Source of the DNA: an uncultured Bacteroidales bacterium
Lineage (GTDB): Bacteria > Bacteroidota > Bacteroidia > Bacteroidales > UBA932
Length of the DNA stretch: 64,000 nt
Reading direction: 5' to 3'
Assembly (NCBI GenBank): GCA_946415475.1
Contig: CAMKSQ010000005.1
Span: forward strand, 1-64,000
Shown: positions 26,930 to 36,073 of the stretch, in pieces
Position numbering within the stretch: position 1 is the first letter of the stretch
How the letters are laid out: every line of letters begins with the position of its first letter
The notes under the pieces: generated by a model
Told to the model about the DNA's origin: nothing
What the model saw: only the letters and a program-made list of their open reading frames with translations
The model's database searches: none
Position numbers and translations under genes: made by a program

Positions 26930-28759
26930 ATGAAAAGATATATTTTACCTGCTATCGCAATTATTGCCTGCCTTACCTCCTGCAGCAAGTTCCTGGACCG
27001 TACGCCCAAGGACACCCTGGCCCCGGAGAACTATTTCCGGAACGAGACCGACCTGCAGCTGTTCTCCAATACCTTCTATAACAACCTGCTCAACAAGGAA
27101 CCGTACAGCGAGCAGAGCGACCAGCTGGTGTGCCTGAACCTGTCGGCCTTCCTGCGCGGCGGCAATTCCCGCACCGTTCCCAACAGCGGCGGTGGATGGG
27201 GAAGCGGCTCCGGCGCCTGGGGCGACCTCCGCAAGATGAACACCCTGCTGGAATACATCGGCCAGTGCGAGGACAAGGATGCCGTGGTGAAGTACACGGC
27301 CCTCACGCGCTTCTTCCGCGCCTACTTCTACTTTAACATGGTGGTACGTTTTGGCGATGTCCCGTGGATTGACGAGCAGCTGGAGTCCAACTCCGACAAC
27401 CTGTACCGTCCGCGCGACAGCCGCGAAGTGGTGATGGGCCATATGCTGGATGATATCGACTATGCCATTGAACATCTGCCTGCTGCGGTGAGCCCCTATC
27501 GCGTGAACCGCTGGACGGCGCTGGCCCTGAAGGCCCGTTTCTGCCTGTTCGAAGGCACCTTCCGCAAGTACCACAGCCCTGCTGTACATCCGGAAATGTA
27601 CGTGGTGGACCTTCCTGCCGACAGCCGCAGCGCCGCCGACTACCTGGGTCTGGCCGCCGCTGCCGCCAGCGAAATCATGAAGGACGGCCCGTACACGCTG
27701 GCCCAGGTGGACGACTACCGTAAGCTCTTTGCCAACGTAGACGCCAACAAGAACGAATTCATCCTGGCCATCAAGAACGACCAGAGCCTGCAAATCTGCA
27801 ACAACGCCACGGCATTTGCCATGATGCCCACCCAGGGTACGCCCGGCTTCACCCGTAAGTTCATCGCCAGCGTGCTTATGGCCGATGGTACCCGATTCAC
27901 GGACCAGCCCGGCTGGGAGAACATGCAGTATGTAGATGAGATGCAGAACCGGGATCCCCGTCTGGCGGCCATCACCGTATGCCCCGGAAACGTGTGGCTG
28001 GGCGACGAAGCCGTCAGCCCTACGGACCTCGGGTGCAGCGTCACCGGTTACCAGGTGGTGAAGTTTGTGATGGACAAAACCCTCCCGGAATGGGGACGTG
28101 TGGACAAGTCCTACAATGACATGCCCGTGTTCCGCTATGCCGAGGTGCTGCTGAACTACGCGGAAGCCAAGGCAGAACTGGGAACCCTTTCCCAGGACGA
28201 TGTGGACGCTACGGTGAACGCCCTGCGCGACCGCGTGGGCATGGCGGCTCACCTGGATATGGAGACGGCCAACGCCACCCCCGACCCGTACCTGCTGTCG
28301 GAGGAATTCGGCTACCGGAACGTGAGTGGCGCCAACCAGGGTGTTATCCTGGAAATCCGCCGCGAGCGTGCCCTGGAGCTGGCCATGGAAGGCTTCCGCC
28401 TCACCGACCTCCTGCGCTGGAGAGAAGGCAAGTGCCTGGAGCAGCCCATCTACGGCATGTATTTCCCCGGTGTGGGACAATACGACCTTACCGGAGACGG
28501 AACCCCGGACATCTACCTCTGGCAAAATGTGGATCCCAAGACCAAGGACATGACCGGCTTCGAGCTGGGTGTTTCCACGGGCATTGAACTCACGGAGGAG
28601 ACCACCGGTTTCGTATACCACCACGGCAATGTTTCCCGCAGCTTCAACGAAGCCCGCGACTATTACTATCCCATCCCCACCAAGGAACGTCAGCTCTATC
28701 ACGAAAAGGGTGTAGATCTGAAGCAGAACCCCGGTTGGGTAGACGGTTTGAGCTACTAA
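26930..28759 (+). CDS. SusD/RagB-type surface nutrient-binding lipoprotein
   Basis: The 609-residue protein has the lipoprotein signal MKRYILPAIAIIACLTSCSK and the early motif FLDRTPKDTLAPENYFRNE typical of SusD. The TPR-like core includes LTRFFRAYFYFNMVVRFGDV and VLLNYAEAKAELG, and the C-terminus has EIRRERALELAMEGFRLTDL. It forms the lid over the SusC barrel. It begins 18 bp after susC. Confidence 0.95.
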   Translation: MKRYILPAIAIIACLTSCSKFLDRTPKDTLAPENYFRNETDLQLFSNTFYNNLLNKEPYSEQSDQLVCLNLSAFLRGGNSRTVPNSGGGWGSGSGAWGDLRKMNTLLEYIGQCEDKDAVVKYTALTRFFRAYFYFNMVVRFGDVPWIDEQLESNSDNLYRPRDSREVVMGHMLDDIDYAIEHLPAAVSPYRVNRWTALALKARFCLFEGTFRKYHSPAVHPEMYVVDLPADSRSAADYLGLAAAAASEIMKDGPYTLAQVDDYRKLFANVDANKNEFILAIKNDQSLQICNNATAFAMMPTQGTPGFTRKFIASVLMADGTRFTDQPGWENMQYVDEMQNRDPRLAAITVCPGNVWLGDEAVSPTDLGCSVTGYQVVKFVMDKTLPEWGRVDKSYNDMPVFRYAEVLLNYAEAKAELGTLSQDDVDATVNALRDRVGMAAHLDMETANATPDPYLLSEEFGYRNVSGANQGVILEIRRERALELAMEGFRLTDLLRWREGKCLEQPIYGMYFPGVGQYDLTGDGTPDIYLWQNVDPKTKDMTGFELGVSTGIELTEETTGFVYHHGNVSRSFNEARDYYYPIPTKERQLYHEKGVDLKQNPGWVDGLSY

Positions 28760-28773
28760 TCTATTAGAAGTTT

Positions 28774-31700
28774 ATGAGTATGAAAATGACCAATATACTG
28801 AGGAGCGTTGCGGCTGTCTTTTGCGGAGTCCTGCTGTGGGGCTGCCAGCAAAAGGAGCAACTGGGCGAGGCCCGTGCCGTTGCCGCCAGCGAGACCTATG
28901 TGGTCTTTGACGCCAAGTCTGCCCCGGAGAAGGTACTGTCTGTGTATGCCGATGGTGCCTGGGCCGTGGATGTGGACAGCGAATGGATTACCGTTTCGCC
29001 CATGCGGGGCGCCGGTGCAGGGGAGATTACCGTCTCCGTTACCGACAATGTAACCGGTACGGTGACCGACCGTCCCCGTGAAGGGATCATCACCCTGCAG
29101 GGCGGCTCCGTGGAGCGCAATGCCAAAATCATTGTTCACCAGAACGGCGACACCTACTATGGTGTGCAGGAGTATACCCTGGCGCAGCTGCGCGAACTGG
29201 AGGTGGACGATGTAGCCAAGGTGGCGCAGGCACAGGTTGTGGCCCTGTCCCAAAAGGGCTTCATCGCCTCCGATGCTTCCGGCTGCCTGTATGTGCAGGG
29301 AACCGGCGTCAAGCTGGGCGATGTCCTTGCCTTCAACGGCAAGCGCATCGAAGTGAACGGCGCCCCGGCCTTTGAGCTGGACGAATGTGAGGTGAAGTCC
29401 CATTCCGAGGTGGTTCGCCCCGAGGCCAAGGACATTACCTCCATCCTGCCCACCTACGACACCGCGGTGGCCGAATACGTGTCCCTGTCGGCCTCGCTGG
29501 TGGGGACCAATATCTGGATCAGCGCCGATGTCCAGATTCCTGTCCTGGACCCGCTGGAGAGCCTGGAGCTGAGCAAACTGGATTTGCACAAGGTGGTGCT
29601 CAAGGGTTATGGCGTGGGCCTGTCCATGCTGGTGACCTCCGTGGAGGACCAGGGGGCGGACGAAGCCTTGATCCCGTATCCGCTGCGCTTCCTTGTGCGC
29701 GTGGACGGCATCAATTACACCTCGGCCACCTGGAGCGCGACCAGCCGCATCCAGCCGGTGCAGGGTCTGGGTTACATCGAGTACGTTCCCTTCGACCTTG
29801 CCACTACCGACGGCAACCAGAAATATAAACTGGATGTCTCCGACAAGAGCCCGCGCGTAACCGGTCCCTGGCCGGGCGACTACTGGCTTTTCTATGGCAA
29901 CGGTGCCATCAAGGCCGGCTCCGAGGTGCATATCGCCTTCGAGGCCCGTACGTCGGCCACCGGCCACAAGTTCTGGATCCTGGAGTTCCTGGACGGCTCC
30001 GAATGGCGTCCGGCAGGGGAGACCTTCACCACCACCGAGCCCGGTGAGGAAGTGGTGTACACCCACGCCATGAATGCCGACGGTGCCACCAACGTGCAGG
30101 CCGACCAGGTGGTGAAATACCGCAAGAACACCGAGCATGCCCAGTTCCGCTTCCGCTGCGTTGCCAACTGGCAGGCCAGCGGTGCCGGTAAACTGGCCGC
30201 CCGTAACGGTGGTTCGGCCCGTCTCACCGTTACCGATGTGGCCGATGCTACCTACCAGCCCACCATCGAGATTCTCAAGGAGGGCAACGGCGTGGAAAAA
30301 GATCCGGTGTATGCCAACATTGAGGTGTCCACAGAACTGCTTACCTTCAACGGCACGCCGGGTGCTCCCAAGACCATCACCGTGCAGTCGGACTACGACT
30401 TCACCGTTTTTACCTCCGCCGACTGGCTCAGCTTTGACGTGGCGGAAGGCCTGGCTGGGGAATCGGTAGAGATTCAGGTAACCTGCGCCCAGAGCGAACT
30501 TCCGGAGCTGCGTCAGGGTACCATCAAGATTGTCTCCGAAGACTCCGAGAAAGTGATTAACGTGGTGCAGAGCGCCGCCGGCCAGCAGCTGGATCCGTTC
30601 GTGAGCGTTTCCGGCGGCAACAAGGCCGAGGTCTTTGAAACGGAAGGCAGCATTACGGTGAAAATCCAGTCCAACGTGGAGGTAAGCTATGAAACGGCAG
30701 ACAGCTGGATTCAGGTAGAAGCCGTTCCCGAGACGAAGGGCCTGGTGGAATGGACGGAGTACATCGTGAGCTACCAGGCCAACGAACTGCCCGATCCCAG
30801 AACCGGCGTCGTACGTTTCTTCAATGAGGAAGAAAAGGTAGAGACCCTCTTCACCCTGGTACAGGCCGGTAAGGAACCCGAACCCGAGTATCCGGAAGGC
30901 GTGTTCTTCCAGGATGACTTTGAGTGGCTGGAACCGTATATCCAGGGCTGGATTGCGGCCAATCCCGACGATGCCGACAAACTGGATCCCGTGGGCGCCG
31001 GCGACCAGGCCACTCACGCCCAGCCCAATGTCTGGAATGTGGCCGAACTCGCAGCTACGGCGGGCGCCGAACTGGAGAAGCGGGGATACACGGACCTGAA
31101 CAAGGACGCCAAGACCCTGTACATGCAGAAGAACTACTTCAAGATGGGTGCTACCAACAAGCACACCGGACTGCAGTTGCCTGCCATTAAATTCGGTGCT
31201 TCCCCCGTGGATGCCGAGCTCAGCTTCGACTGGTGCGCGCACATGACCGGAAAGGGTGTCATTGACAATGTGACCATTACGGTAGAGATTGTGGAAGGCC
31301 CCGGTACGCTGGCCGATAACGGTACCCAGGTCTCCGCGGAACTCTCTACCACGCAGGAAAAAGGCAAGCTGGAATGGCAGCATGCCAAGGTGAAACTGGT
31401 GGGCGTCACCGACGACACCCGTATCCAGATTCATCCCACCCACTACAAGGACGGCGCCGGTGCCTCCCAGCAGCGCTGGCACCTGGACAACATCAAGGTG
31501 GCCGAGCCCGAACCTGCCAAACCTGCGGTAGGCGATGTGCTGTGGGAGGAATGGTGGCAAGGCGGCGCCGCTGGCGATACGCCTTCGGCCTATCAGGAGA
31601 AGGAGACGTGCTCTACTGTAGTATTTGGCGAAGGAAATGTGGTTTATTCGCAGAATTCCGCCAGCACAAAGCTCTACGACGACGCTCTTGTATTCTATAA

Positions 31701-32067
31701 CAGCAAGGATAACGTCACCGACGAAAAGTACAGGTACAACCTGCTCGTTACGAAAGGAAATGGTTTCCTTGACGTGAACGGCATCCCCTGTAACGGCGTC
31801 AAGACGGCTACGCTTACGTACCGGAGCAACTCCAAGCTGGAAGGAAACCATCAGGTGACCAGCACTACAGCCGGCGTCACCATTGGCGAACTGTCGGCTA
31901 CCTCGGTCCCCAAGCAGGACCTGGCCGATAAGAACACCTACACGGTTACCTGTACGGTCACCATCCCCGAGGGAACCAAGACACTGGATCTGTGCATTAC
32001 CAACATCAATGCCAAATCCAACATCCGTGTCGATGGCCTGCAAGTGGTTGTGACTGAGGTGCAGTAG
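28774..32067 (+). CDS. Large BACON-domain surface lipoprotein, third gene of SUS operon
   Basis: The 1097-residue protein has a lipoprotein signal ending VLLWGCQQKE. A BACON domain spans about residues 35-120 (ENGDTYY end), and an OB-fold-like region follows (YTLAQLRELEVDDVAKVAQ). A beta-sandwich comes next (PGDYWLFYGNGAIKAGSEVH). Two further BACON-like domains lie at about 515-690 (TVQSDYDFTVFTSADWLSFD). The C-terminus carries two more beta-sandwich modules. No hydrolase motif was seen. In SUS operons this position usually encodes a surface substrate-binding protein. It begins 15 bp after susD and is followed by strong hairpins. Confidence 0.8.
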   Translation: MSMKMTNILRSVAAVFCGVLLWGCQQKEQLGEARAVAASETYVVFDAKSAPEKVLSVYADGAWAVDVDSEWITVSPMRGAGAGEITVSVTDNVTGTVTDRPREGIITLQGGSVERNAKIIVHQNGDTYYGVQEYTLAQLRELEVDDVAKVAQAQVVALSQKGFIASDASGCLYVQGTGVKLGDVLAFNGKRIEVNGAPAFELDECEVKSHSEVVRPEAKDITSILPTYDTAVAEYVSLSASLVGTNIWISADVQIPVLDPLESLELSKLDLHKVVLKGYGVGLSMLVTSVEDQGADEALIPYPLRFLVRVDGINYTSATWSATSRIQPVQGLGYIEYVPFDLATTDGNQKYKLDVSDKSPRVTGPWPGDYWLFYGNGAIKAGSEVHIAFEARTSATGHKFWILEFLDGSEWRPAGETFTTTEPGEEVVYTHAMNADGATNVQADQVVKYRKNTEHAQFRFRCVANWQASGAGKLAARNGGSARLTVTDVADATYQPTIEILKEGNGVEKDPVYANIEVSTELLTFNGTPGAPKTITVQSDYDFTVFTSADWLSFDVAEGLAGESVEIQVTCAQSELPELRQGTIKIVSEDSEKVINVVQSAAGQQLDPFVSVSGGNKAEVFETEGSITVKIQSNVEVSYETADSWIQVEAVPETKGLVEWTEYIVSYQANELPDPRTGVVRFFNEEEKVETLFTLVQAGKEPEPEYPEGVFFQDDFEWLEPYIQGWIAANPDDADKLDPVGAGDQATHAQPNVWNVAELAATAGAELEKRGYTDLNKDAKTLYMQKNYFKMGATNKHTGLQLPAIKFGASPVDAELSFDWCAHMTGKGVIDNVTITVEIVEGPGTLADNGTQVSAELSTTQEKGKLEWQHAKVKLVGVTDDTRIQIHPTHYKDGAGASQQRWHLDNIKVAEPEPAKPAVGDVLWEEWWQGGAAGDTPSAYQEKETCSTVVFGEGNVVYSQNSASTKLYDDALVFYNSKDNVTDEKYRYNLLVTKGNGFLDVNGIPCNGVKTATLTYRSNSKLEGNHQVTSTTAGVTIGELSATSVPKQDLADKNTYTVTCTVTIPEGTKTLDLCITNINAKSNIRVDGLQVVVTEVQ

Positions 32068-32074
32068 TTTAAGT

Positions 32075-32130
32075 TTGCCGCGTTTGCACGGAATGTGCCT
32101 TTTACGGTACTCCAGATGCAAACGCGGCAA
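32075..32130. terminator. Long hairpin ending the SUS operon (copy 1 of a pair)
   Basis: The 14-bp arms TTGCCGCGTTTGCA (32075-32088) and TGCAAACGCGGCAA (32117-32130) pair perfectly and are followed by TTAAAAAAG. It lies 8 bp after the stop of the BACON gene. The same fold and exact 56-nt length recur at 32158-32213. Confidence 0.7.
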
Positions 32131-32157
32131 TTAAAAAAGCCCCTAGGGCAGAAAGCG

Positions 32158-32213
32158 TTGCCACGTTTGCAAGAAAATAGCGTTTCAGGCTATTTCAACT
32201 GCAAACGTGGCAA
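32158..32213. terminator. Long hairpin at the glpT 3' end (copy 2 of a pair)
   Basis: The arms TTGCCACGTTTGCA (32158-32171) and TGCAAACGTGGCAA (32200-32213) pair perfectly; an inner stem AAATAGC/GCTATTT continues the fold. Compared with copy 1, one base pair has changed on both sides (G-C to A-T), so pairing is kept. It abuts the glpT stop. Confidence 0.7.
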
Positions 32214-32216
32214 TTA

Positions 32217-33590
32217 TTACGAGCGGCGCTCTTCCTTCAGGGTGAGCCCCATGAACAGGATGGCCAGGAGGCAGGCGGCTACCAGCAGGAGGAATGTCCA
32301 GCTCCAGCCGAACTGTTGAGCCACCCAGCCAATCACGGTGTTGGCCAGGATGAAGGTTCCCAGGAAGTAGCCGAAGAAGCCGGTGAGGCCGGCGGCGGTA
32401 CCAGCTGCGTTCTTGGGCGCCAGGTCCAGTGCCTGTACGCCAATAAGCATCACGGGACCATAGATAAAGAAGCCGATACCGATCAGGCTGATAATCACCA
32501 CGGTAAGGTTGTCGATAAAGGCCCAGTACAGCAGGATGAACACCAGCACCAGCCCCATGAACAGCATGGTGGGCAAGGCCCGCTTCCCATGAAAGAGTTT
32601 GTCCGACAACCAGCCGCAAAGGAGCGTTCCCGGAATGGCGGCGAATTCGTAGGCAAAATAGGCCCAGCCGGCACTCTTGAGGTCAATTCCTTTCTCCGTT
32701 AGAATAGTGGGTGCCCAGTCCAGGCAGCCGTATCGGACCATATACACAAACGCGTTGGCCAGGGCGATGTACCACAGGAACTTGTTGTTGAGCACGTACT
32801 GGAAGAAGATTTCCTTGGCGCTCAAGGTTTCCTCATGCCTGGCGGAGTAGTTCTTGGGGTAGTCGTTGCGCCAGGCTTCCACCGACGGGAGTCCGCAGCT
32901 TTGTGGCGTGTCGCGTAACAGCAAATACGCTAGGATGGCGATAAACAGTGCCACCGCGGCGGGAAAAGCAAACGTGCCGATGAGGAAGTAGAGCTCCGTA
33001 TGTGCCCCGTAAAACCAGCTGCCGAACCAGATGGCACCATAGGTGGCCATGGGGCCTACCAGTGCACCGCCCACATTGTGCGCGCAGTTCCAGATACTCA
33101 TCATGGTACCCCGCTCATTAGGCGAGAACCAGTGCGTCATCACGCGGCCGCAAGGAGGCCAGCCCATGCCGTTGAACCAGCCCACCAGGGCGTTGAGCAC
33201 GCCCATCACCAGGATGGCCAGGGCTTTGTGCTCTGCGCCAATCAACTGGATGGGGACAATCATGAAGCACATGGAAATGGCCGTAAGGATGAGCCCCACC
33301 GGCAGGAAGACGCGGGCGTTGGAGCGGTCGGAGACGCTGCCCATCAGGAATTTGGACAGGGCGTATGCTGCAGCGTTCAGGCCCAGAACAAAGCCCAACT
33401 CGGTTTTGTCGAAACCCAGCGGCGCCATGGCCGGGATGGCCATGGACAGGTTTTTTCTCACCAGATAGAATCCGGCGTAGCCAATGAATGCGCCGATGAA
33501 TACCTGCAGCCGCAGGCGTTTGAATTTGGCGTCGGCCTCAGGGCCGGTCTGTGCCGGCAGATAGGCCGGCTGTTGCATGAATTTCAGCAT
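32217..33590 (-). CDS. glpT: Glycerol-3-phosphate transporter (OPA family, MFS)
   Basis: The 457-residue inner-membrane protein has 12 predicted helices. YAGFYLVRKNLSMAIPAM near residue 40 is the organophosphate:phosphate antiporter motif, with the substrate-binding Arg. GWFNGMGWPPCGRVMTHWFS is the family signature loop. GlpT swaps external G3P for internal phosphate; UhpT-like hexose phosphate uptake is the alternative. Its place directly behind glpABC favours G3P. A large hairpin separates it from glpC. Confidence 0.9.
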   Translation of the reverse strand: MLKFMQQPAYLPAQTGPEADAKFKRLRLQVFIGAFIGYAGFYLVRKNLSMAIPAMAPLGFDKTELGFVLGLNAAAYALSKFLMGSVSDRSNARVFLPVGLILTAISMCFMIVPIQLIGAEHKALAILVMGVLNALVGWFNGMGWPPCGRVMTHWFSPNERGTMMSIWNCAHNVGGALVGPMATYGAIWFGSWFYGAHTELYFLIGTFAFPAAVALFIAILAYLLLRDTPQSCGLPSVEAWRNDYPKNYSARHEETLSAKEIFFQYVLNNKFLWYIALANAFVYMVRYGCLDWAPTILTEKGIDLKSAGWAYFAYEFAAIPGTLLCGWLSDKLFHGKRALPTMLFMGLVLVFILLYWAFIDNLTVVIISLIGIGFFIYGPVMLIGVQALDLAPKNAAGTAAGLTGFFGYFLGTFILANTVIGWVAQQFGWSWTFLLLVAACLLAILFMGLTLKEERRS

Positions 33591-33617
33591 TTCTCAATAC
33601 GTATTTTTCATTTCCGA

Positions 33618-33670
33618 GCAGACAAAACTTTTTCGCTCCCCCTTGTGGGGTAGAAAAAGTTTTCGTCTGC
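33618..33670. promoter_or_regulatory. Intergenic hairpin between glpC and glpT
   Basis: GCAGACAAAACTTTTTC (33618-33634) pairs with GAAAAAGTTTTCGTCTGC (33653-33670), with one bulged C, and CCCC/GGGG extends the stem inside. It could be an attenuator, a processing site or an mRNA-stabilising stem that lets glpC and glpT differ in level. A terminator is possible, but it lies within what looks like one operon. Confidence 0.55.
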
Positions 33671-33677
33671 GAAGGGG

Positions 33678-34889
33678 TTATTCCAAAGCTTCGGCGAGGA
33701 TGGATATGGGGTTCATGACGGGATAGCCGGTGGACATTTCAATCTGCCATTTGCAGGTTTCGCAGTCGCAGGCGACCACGTCCGGATTCAGCGTCTTGAT
33801 TTGTTCGAACAGCGGAGCGCCAATAGCCTGGGAAGCCTCGTAATTCTCCTTTTTGAAGCCATACGTTCCCGACATGCCGCAGCAGTTGGAGGCCAGCATG
33901 GTGAACTCCACACCGGGAATCATGCGCAGCAGGCGCTCGGAGAACACCCCCCAGCCCAGTTTTTCCAGGTGACAGGGCGTGTGGTACGCCACCTTCTTGT
34001 GATAGTCGGCCCTGAATTTGAGCGTTGCCCCTTGCTCCAGCTTCTCGTAAATGAAGCGGGTGGCCATGAGCAGCGAGTCCCGTACCGCGGAATTGTCCAC
34101 CTTGAGCAGTTCCGGATACTCGTCCCGCATGGTGAGCGTGCAGGTGGAAGAGGTGGTTACTACCTTGAGCCCCCGGGAGACCGCTTTCCCCAGCACTTCC
34201 ACATTGTGTTGGGCGTGCTTGGCCGCTTCCCGCGCCATCCCGTTGGCAATCATGGCGATACCGCAGCATTTTTCCTTGTCCAGCAGCTGCACGCCCACGC
34301 CCAGGGCGTTGAGCACTTTCACCAGGTCTTTGCCCAGTTGGGGGTAGTTGTAGTTCACGTAGCAGCCGTGGAAGTAGGCTACCTGTTCCGGGAACGCGGC
34401 CTGTTCCTTGCTGCGCCGTTTGAGCCAGCTTTCGAAGCTGCGTCCGCTGTACTTGGGGAACGTGCGCCGGTGGTCGATATCCAGGGAAAAGTCCAGCACT
34501 TTTTTGGTAATACCCAAATCCGTGACGGCATTGACGATGGGGGCAAACGGCCGCGCCAGCGTGCCCATGAAGTCGGTGGAGGCCAGGATCTGGTCCCGCA
34601 ATTTGGGCGGGTGGGTGTCGTACTTGATGCGGGCGCTTTGGATGAGGTCGGCCACCTTCACGCCGGAAGGGCAGGCCACTTCACAGCGCTTGCAGTTAAG
34701 GCAGTACTTGAGCGCATAGTTGAAGAAATACGGGTCCTTCAGTCGCAGGCGTTCGCCGTCCGGACCGGCCTGCTTGGGGCCGGGGTACAGCGGATTCACC
34801 TGCAGTACAGGACAGTAGGCCGTGCACACGGTGCATTTCATGCATTCCTCGAAGTTGTGCGCGCTGGTTGTATATTCTTGTAGTTTCAT
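33678..34889 (-). CDS. glpC: Anaerobic glycerol-3-phosphate dehydrogenase subunit C
   Basis: The 403-residue membrane-associated iron-sulfur subunit passes electrons from GlpAB to the quinone pool. Two [4Fe-4S] motifs, CMKCTVCTAYCPVL near residue 17 and CLNCKRCEVACPSG near residue 63, precede two CCG domains: EKCCGIAMIANGM and SNCCGMSGTYG. It is third in the order glpA-glpB-glpC and starts 3 bp after the glpB stop. Confidence 0.94.
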   Translation of the reverse strand: MKLQEYTTSAHNFEECMKCTVCTAYCPVLQVNPLYPGPKQAGPDGERLRLKDPYFFNYALKYCLNCKRCEVACPSGVKVADLIQSARIKYDTHPPKLRDQILASTDFMGTLARPFAPIVNAVTDLGITKKVLDFSLDIDHRRTFPKYSGRSFESWLKRRSKEQAAFPEQVAYFHGCYVNYNYPQLGKDLVKVLNALGVGVQLLDKEKCCGIAMIANGMAREAAKHAQHNVEVLGKAVSRGLKVVTTSSTCTLTMRDEYPELLKVDNSAVRDSLLMATRFIYEKLEQGATLKFRADYHKKVAYHTPCHLEKLGWGVFSERLLRMIPGVEFTMLASNCCGMSGTYGFKKENYEASQAIGAPLFEQIKTLNPDVVACDCETCKWQIEMSTGYPVMNPISILAEALE

Positions 34890-34891
34890 CG

Positions 34892-36073
34892 CTAAAGATT
34901 CTTCGCTTCGCTCAGAATGACAGGAGTTGCAGGTTCTTCGTTGTCATTCTGAGTGCAACGAAGAATCTGATCCACTACGGCAAAGGCGCTGTTAATGGCC
35001 AGTCCGGCGCCGCTGCCTAGTTCCGGCCGGGTGTTTCCAAGGATGGAGCCGATGGCATAGACATTCTGCATCGCCACGCCATCCTTGATGGCATGTAACT
35101 GCTCGTCGGTTTTTACGCCATAACCCATGTACGGCTGTTCTCCTGCAAACGTGGGATTGTACCACTCGTTCCGGTCCTGGGGCTGGTCGATATCCAGGTC
35201 CAGGATGGGCTCCGTTATCTTGAAGGGATTGGAGACCAGGCCTTTGGAATACAAACCGCCGGTAGCCAGGATAAAGTTGCGGGCTTCCAGGTAATGGGCA
35301 TCCAGATTGTGCGTGGCGATGCTGTGCACCACGCCGTCGTGCTCGTGCGCACGGATGGCCTGGTCACCCATCAGGAAGGTGCCGCCCAGCAGTTCATAGC
35401 GCCGGCGGAGTTGCATCTGCGTCCGGACGCCGGGTACGGACGGCGGCATAGTACCGGCAAACACCACGCGGGCGGGAATGGCCTGGCGGAGGCGTCCGGG
35501 AACGGTATCGTCCAGCAAACCAAATACCTGTGGCAGAATCACCGTGTCTTCGTCCTTGAGCAGCAGGCGGATTTCCTGTGCCACCTTTTCCCAGATGCGG
35601 TCCATGCTGCGGGCAATCTGCACCGAGCGCATCTCGCCGTGCGCCTTGGCGTTATCCAGTTCCGGCAGGCTCAGGAAGCGGATGCGGCATTCCATACCCT
35701 GTTTCTCCAGCCCCTCCGCCAGGAAGGAAGAGAAGAAGTCGTGGTAGCCCAGGAAGTTGACGATAAGCACCCGTCTTCCAAACTTGGGCGTAGGGAACAG
35801 GTCGATATCGTCCAGGGAAAGCGCGGCCTCCTTAAAGGTGCCGAGGGGCATCAGGCGCACGCCTTTGCGGTAATGTACGCGGATCCCGGCGGCGGAAAAC
35901 AGTTCCGCAAGGCGTTCCGAGGGTGCTTGCAGGCTCTCGAACGTGCCGGAGAAAAAGTGCAGGGCATTCTGGCCCATGGAGACGATGGCGGTATTTTTCC
36001 CCGCTTGTTGCAGGGCGATGCCCGCTACCATGCCGGCAAGGCCGCCGCCCATTATGACGGTATCGAATTTCAT
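34892..36073 (-). CDS. glpB: Anaerobic glycerol-3-phosphate dehydrogenase subunit B
   Basis: The 393-residue flavoprotein begins VIMGGGLAGMVAGIALQQAG, a Rossmann FAD-binding motif, and ends a normal GlpB with GAGLAINSAFAVVDQI. GlpB forms the catalytic dimer with GlpA and holds FMN/FAD. The last 25 or so residues (LRCTQNDNEEPATP then VILSEAKNL) are not GlpB sequence: they are translated from the inverted repeat at 34897-34967. Its start overlaps the glpA stop by 4 bp, indicating translational coupling. Confidence 0.93.
   Translation of the reverse strand: MKFDTVIMGGGLAGMVAGIALQQAGKNTAIVSMGQNALHFFSGTFESLQAPSERLAELFSAAGIRVHYRKGVRLMPLGTFKEAALSLDDIDLFPTPKFGRRVLIVNFLGYHDFFSSFLAEGLEKQGMECRIRFLSLPELDNAKAHGEMRSVQIARSMDRIWEKVAQEIRLLLKDEDTVILPQVFGLLDDTVPGRLRQAIPARVVFAGTMPPSVPGVRTQMQLRRRYELLGGTFLMGDQAIRAHEHDGVVHSIATHNLDAHYLEARNFILATGGLYSKGLVSNPFKITEPILDLDIDQPQDRNEWYNPTFAGEQPYMGYGVKTDEQLHAIKDGVAMQNVYAIGSILGNTRPELGSGAGLAINSAFAVVDQILRCTQNDNEEPATPVILSEAKNL
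34897..34967. repeat. Inverted pair of the dispersed TGTCATTCTGAG repeat, inside glpB 3' end
   Basis: The left arm at 34897-34922 and right arm at 34942-34967 pair over 26 bp with about four mismatches. Both are copies of the element also seen at 241-267. It is read through in frame as the C-terminal tail of GlpB. Confidence 0.8.

Noticed and set aside
23510..28702. Long minus-strand frames opposite susC and susD
   Set aside because: They are shadows of strongly recognised receptor and binding-protein genes.
28756..32130. 1124-codon minus-strand frame opposite the BACON lipoprotein
   Set aside because: The plus strand has a signal peptide, BACON repeats and SUS-operon spacing; the other strand shows no domain.
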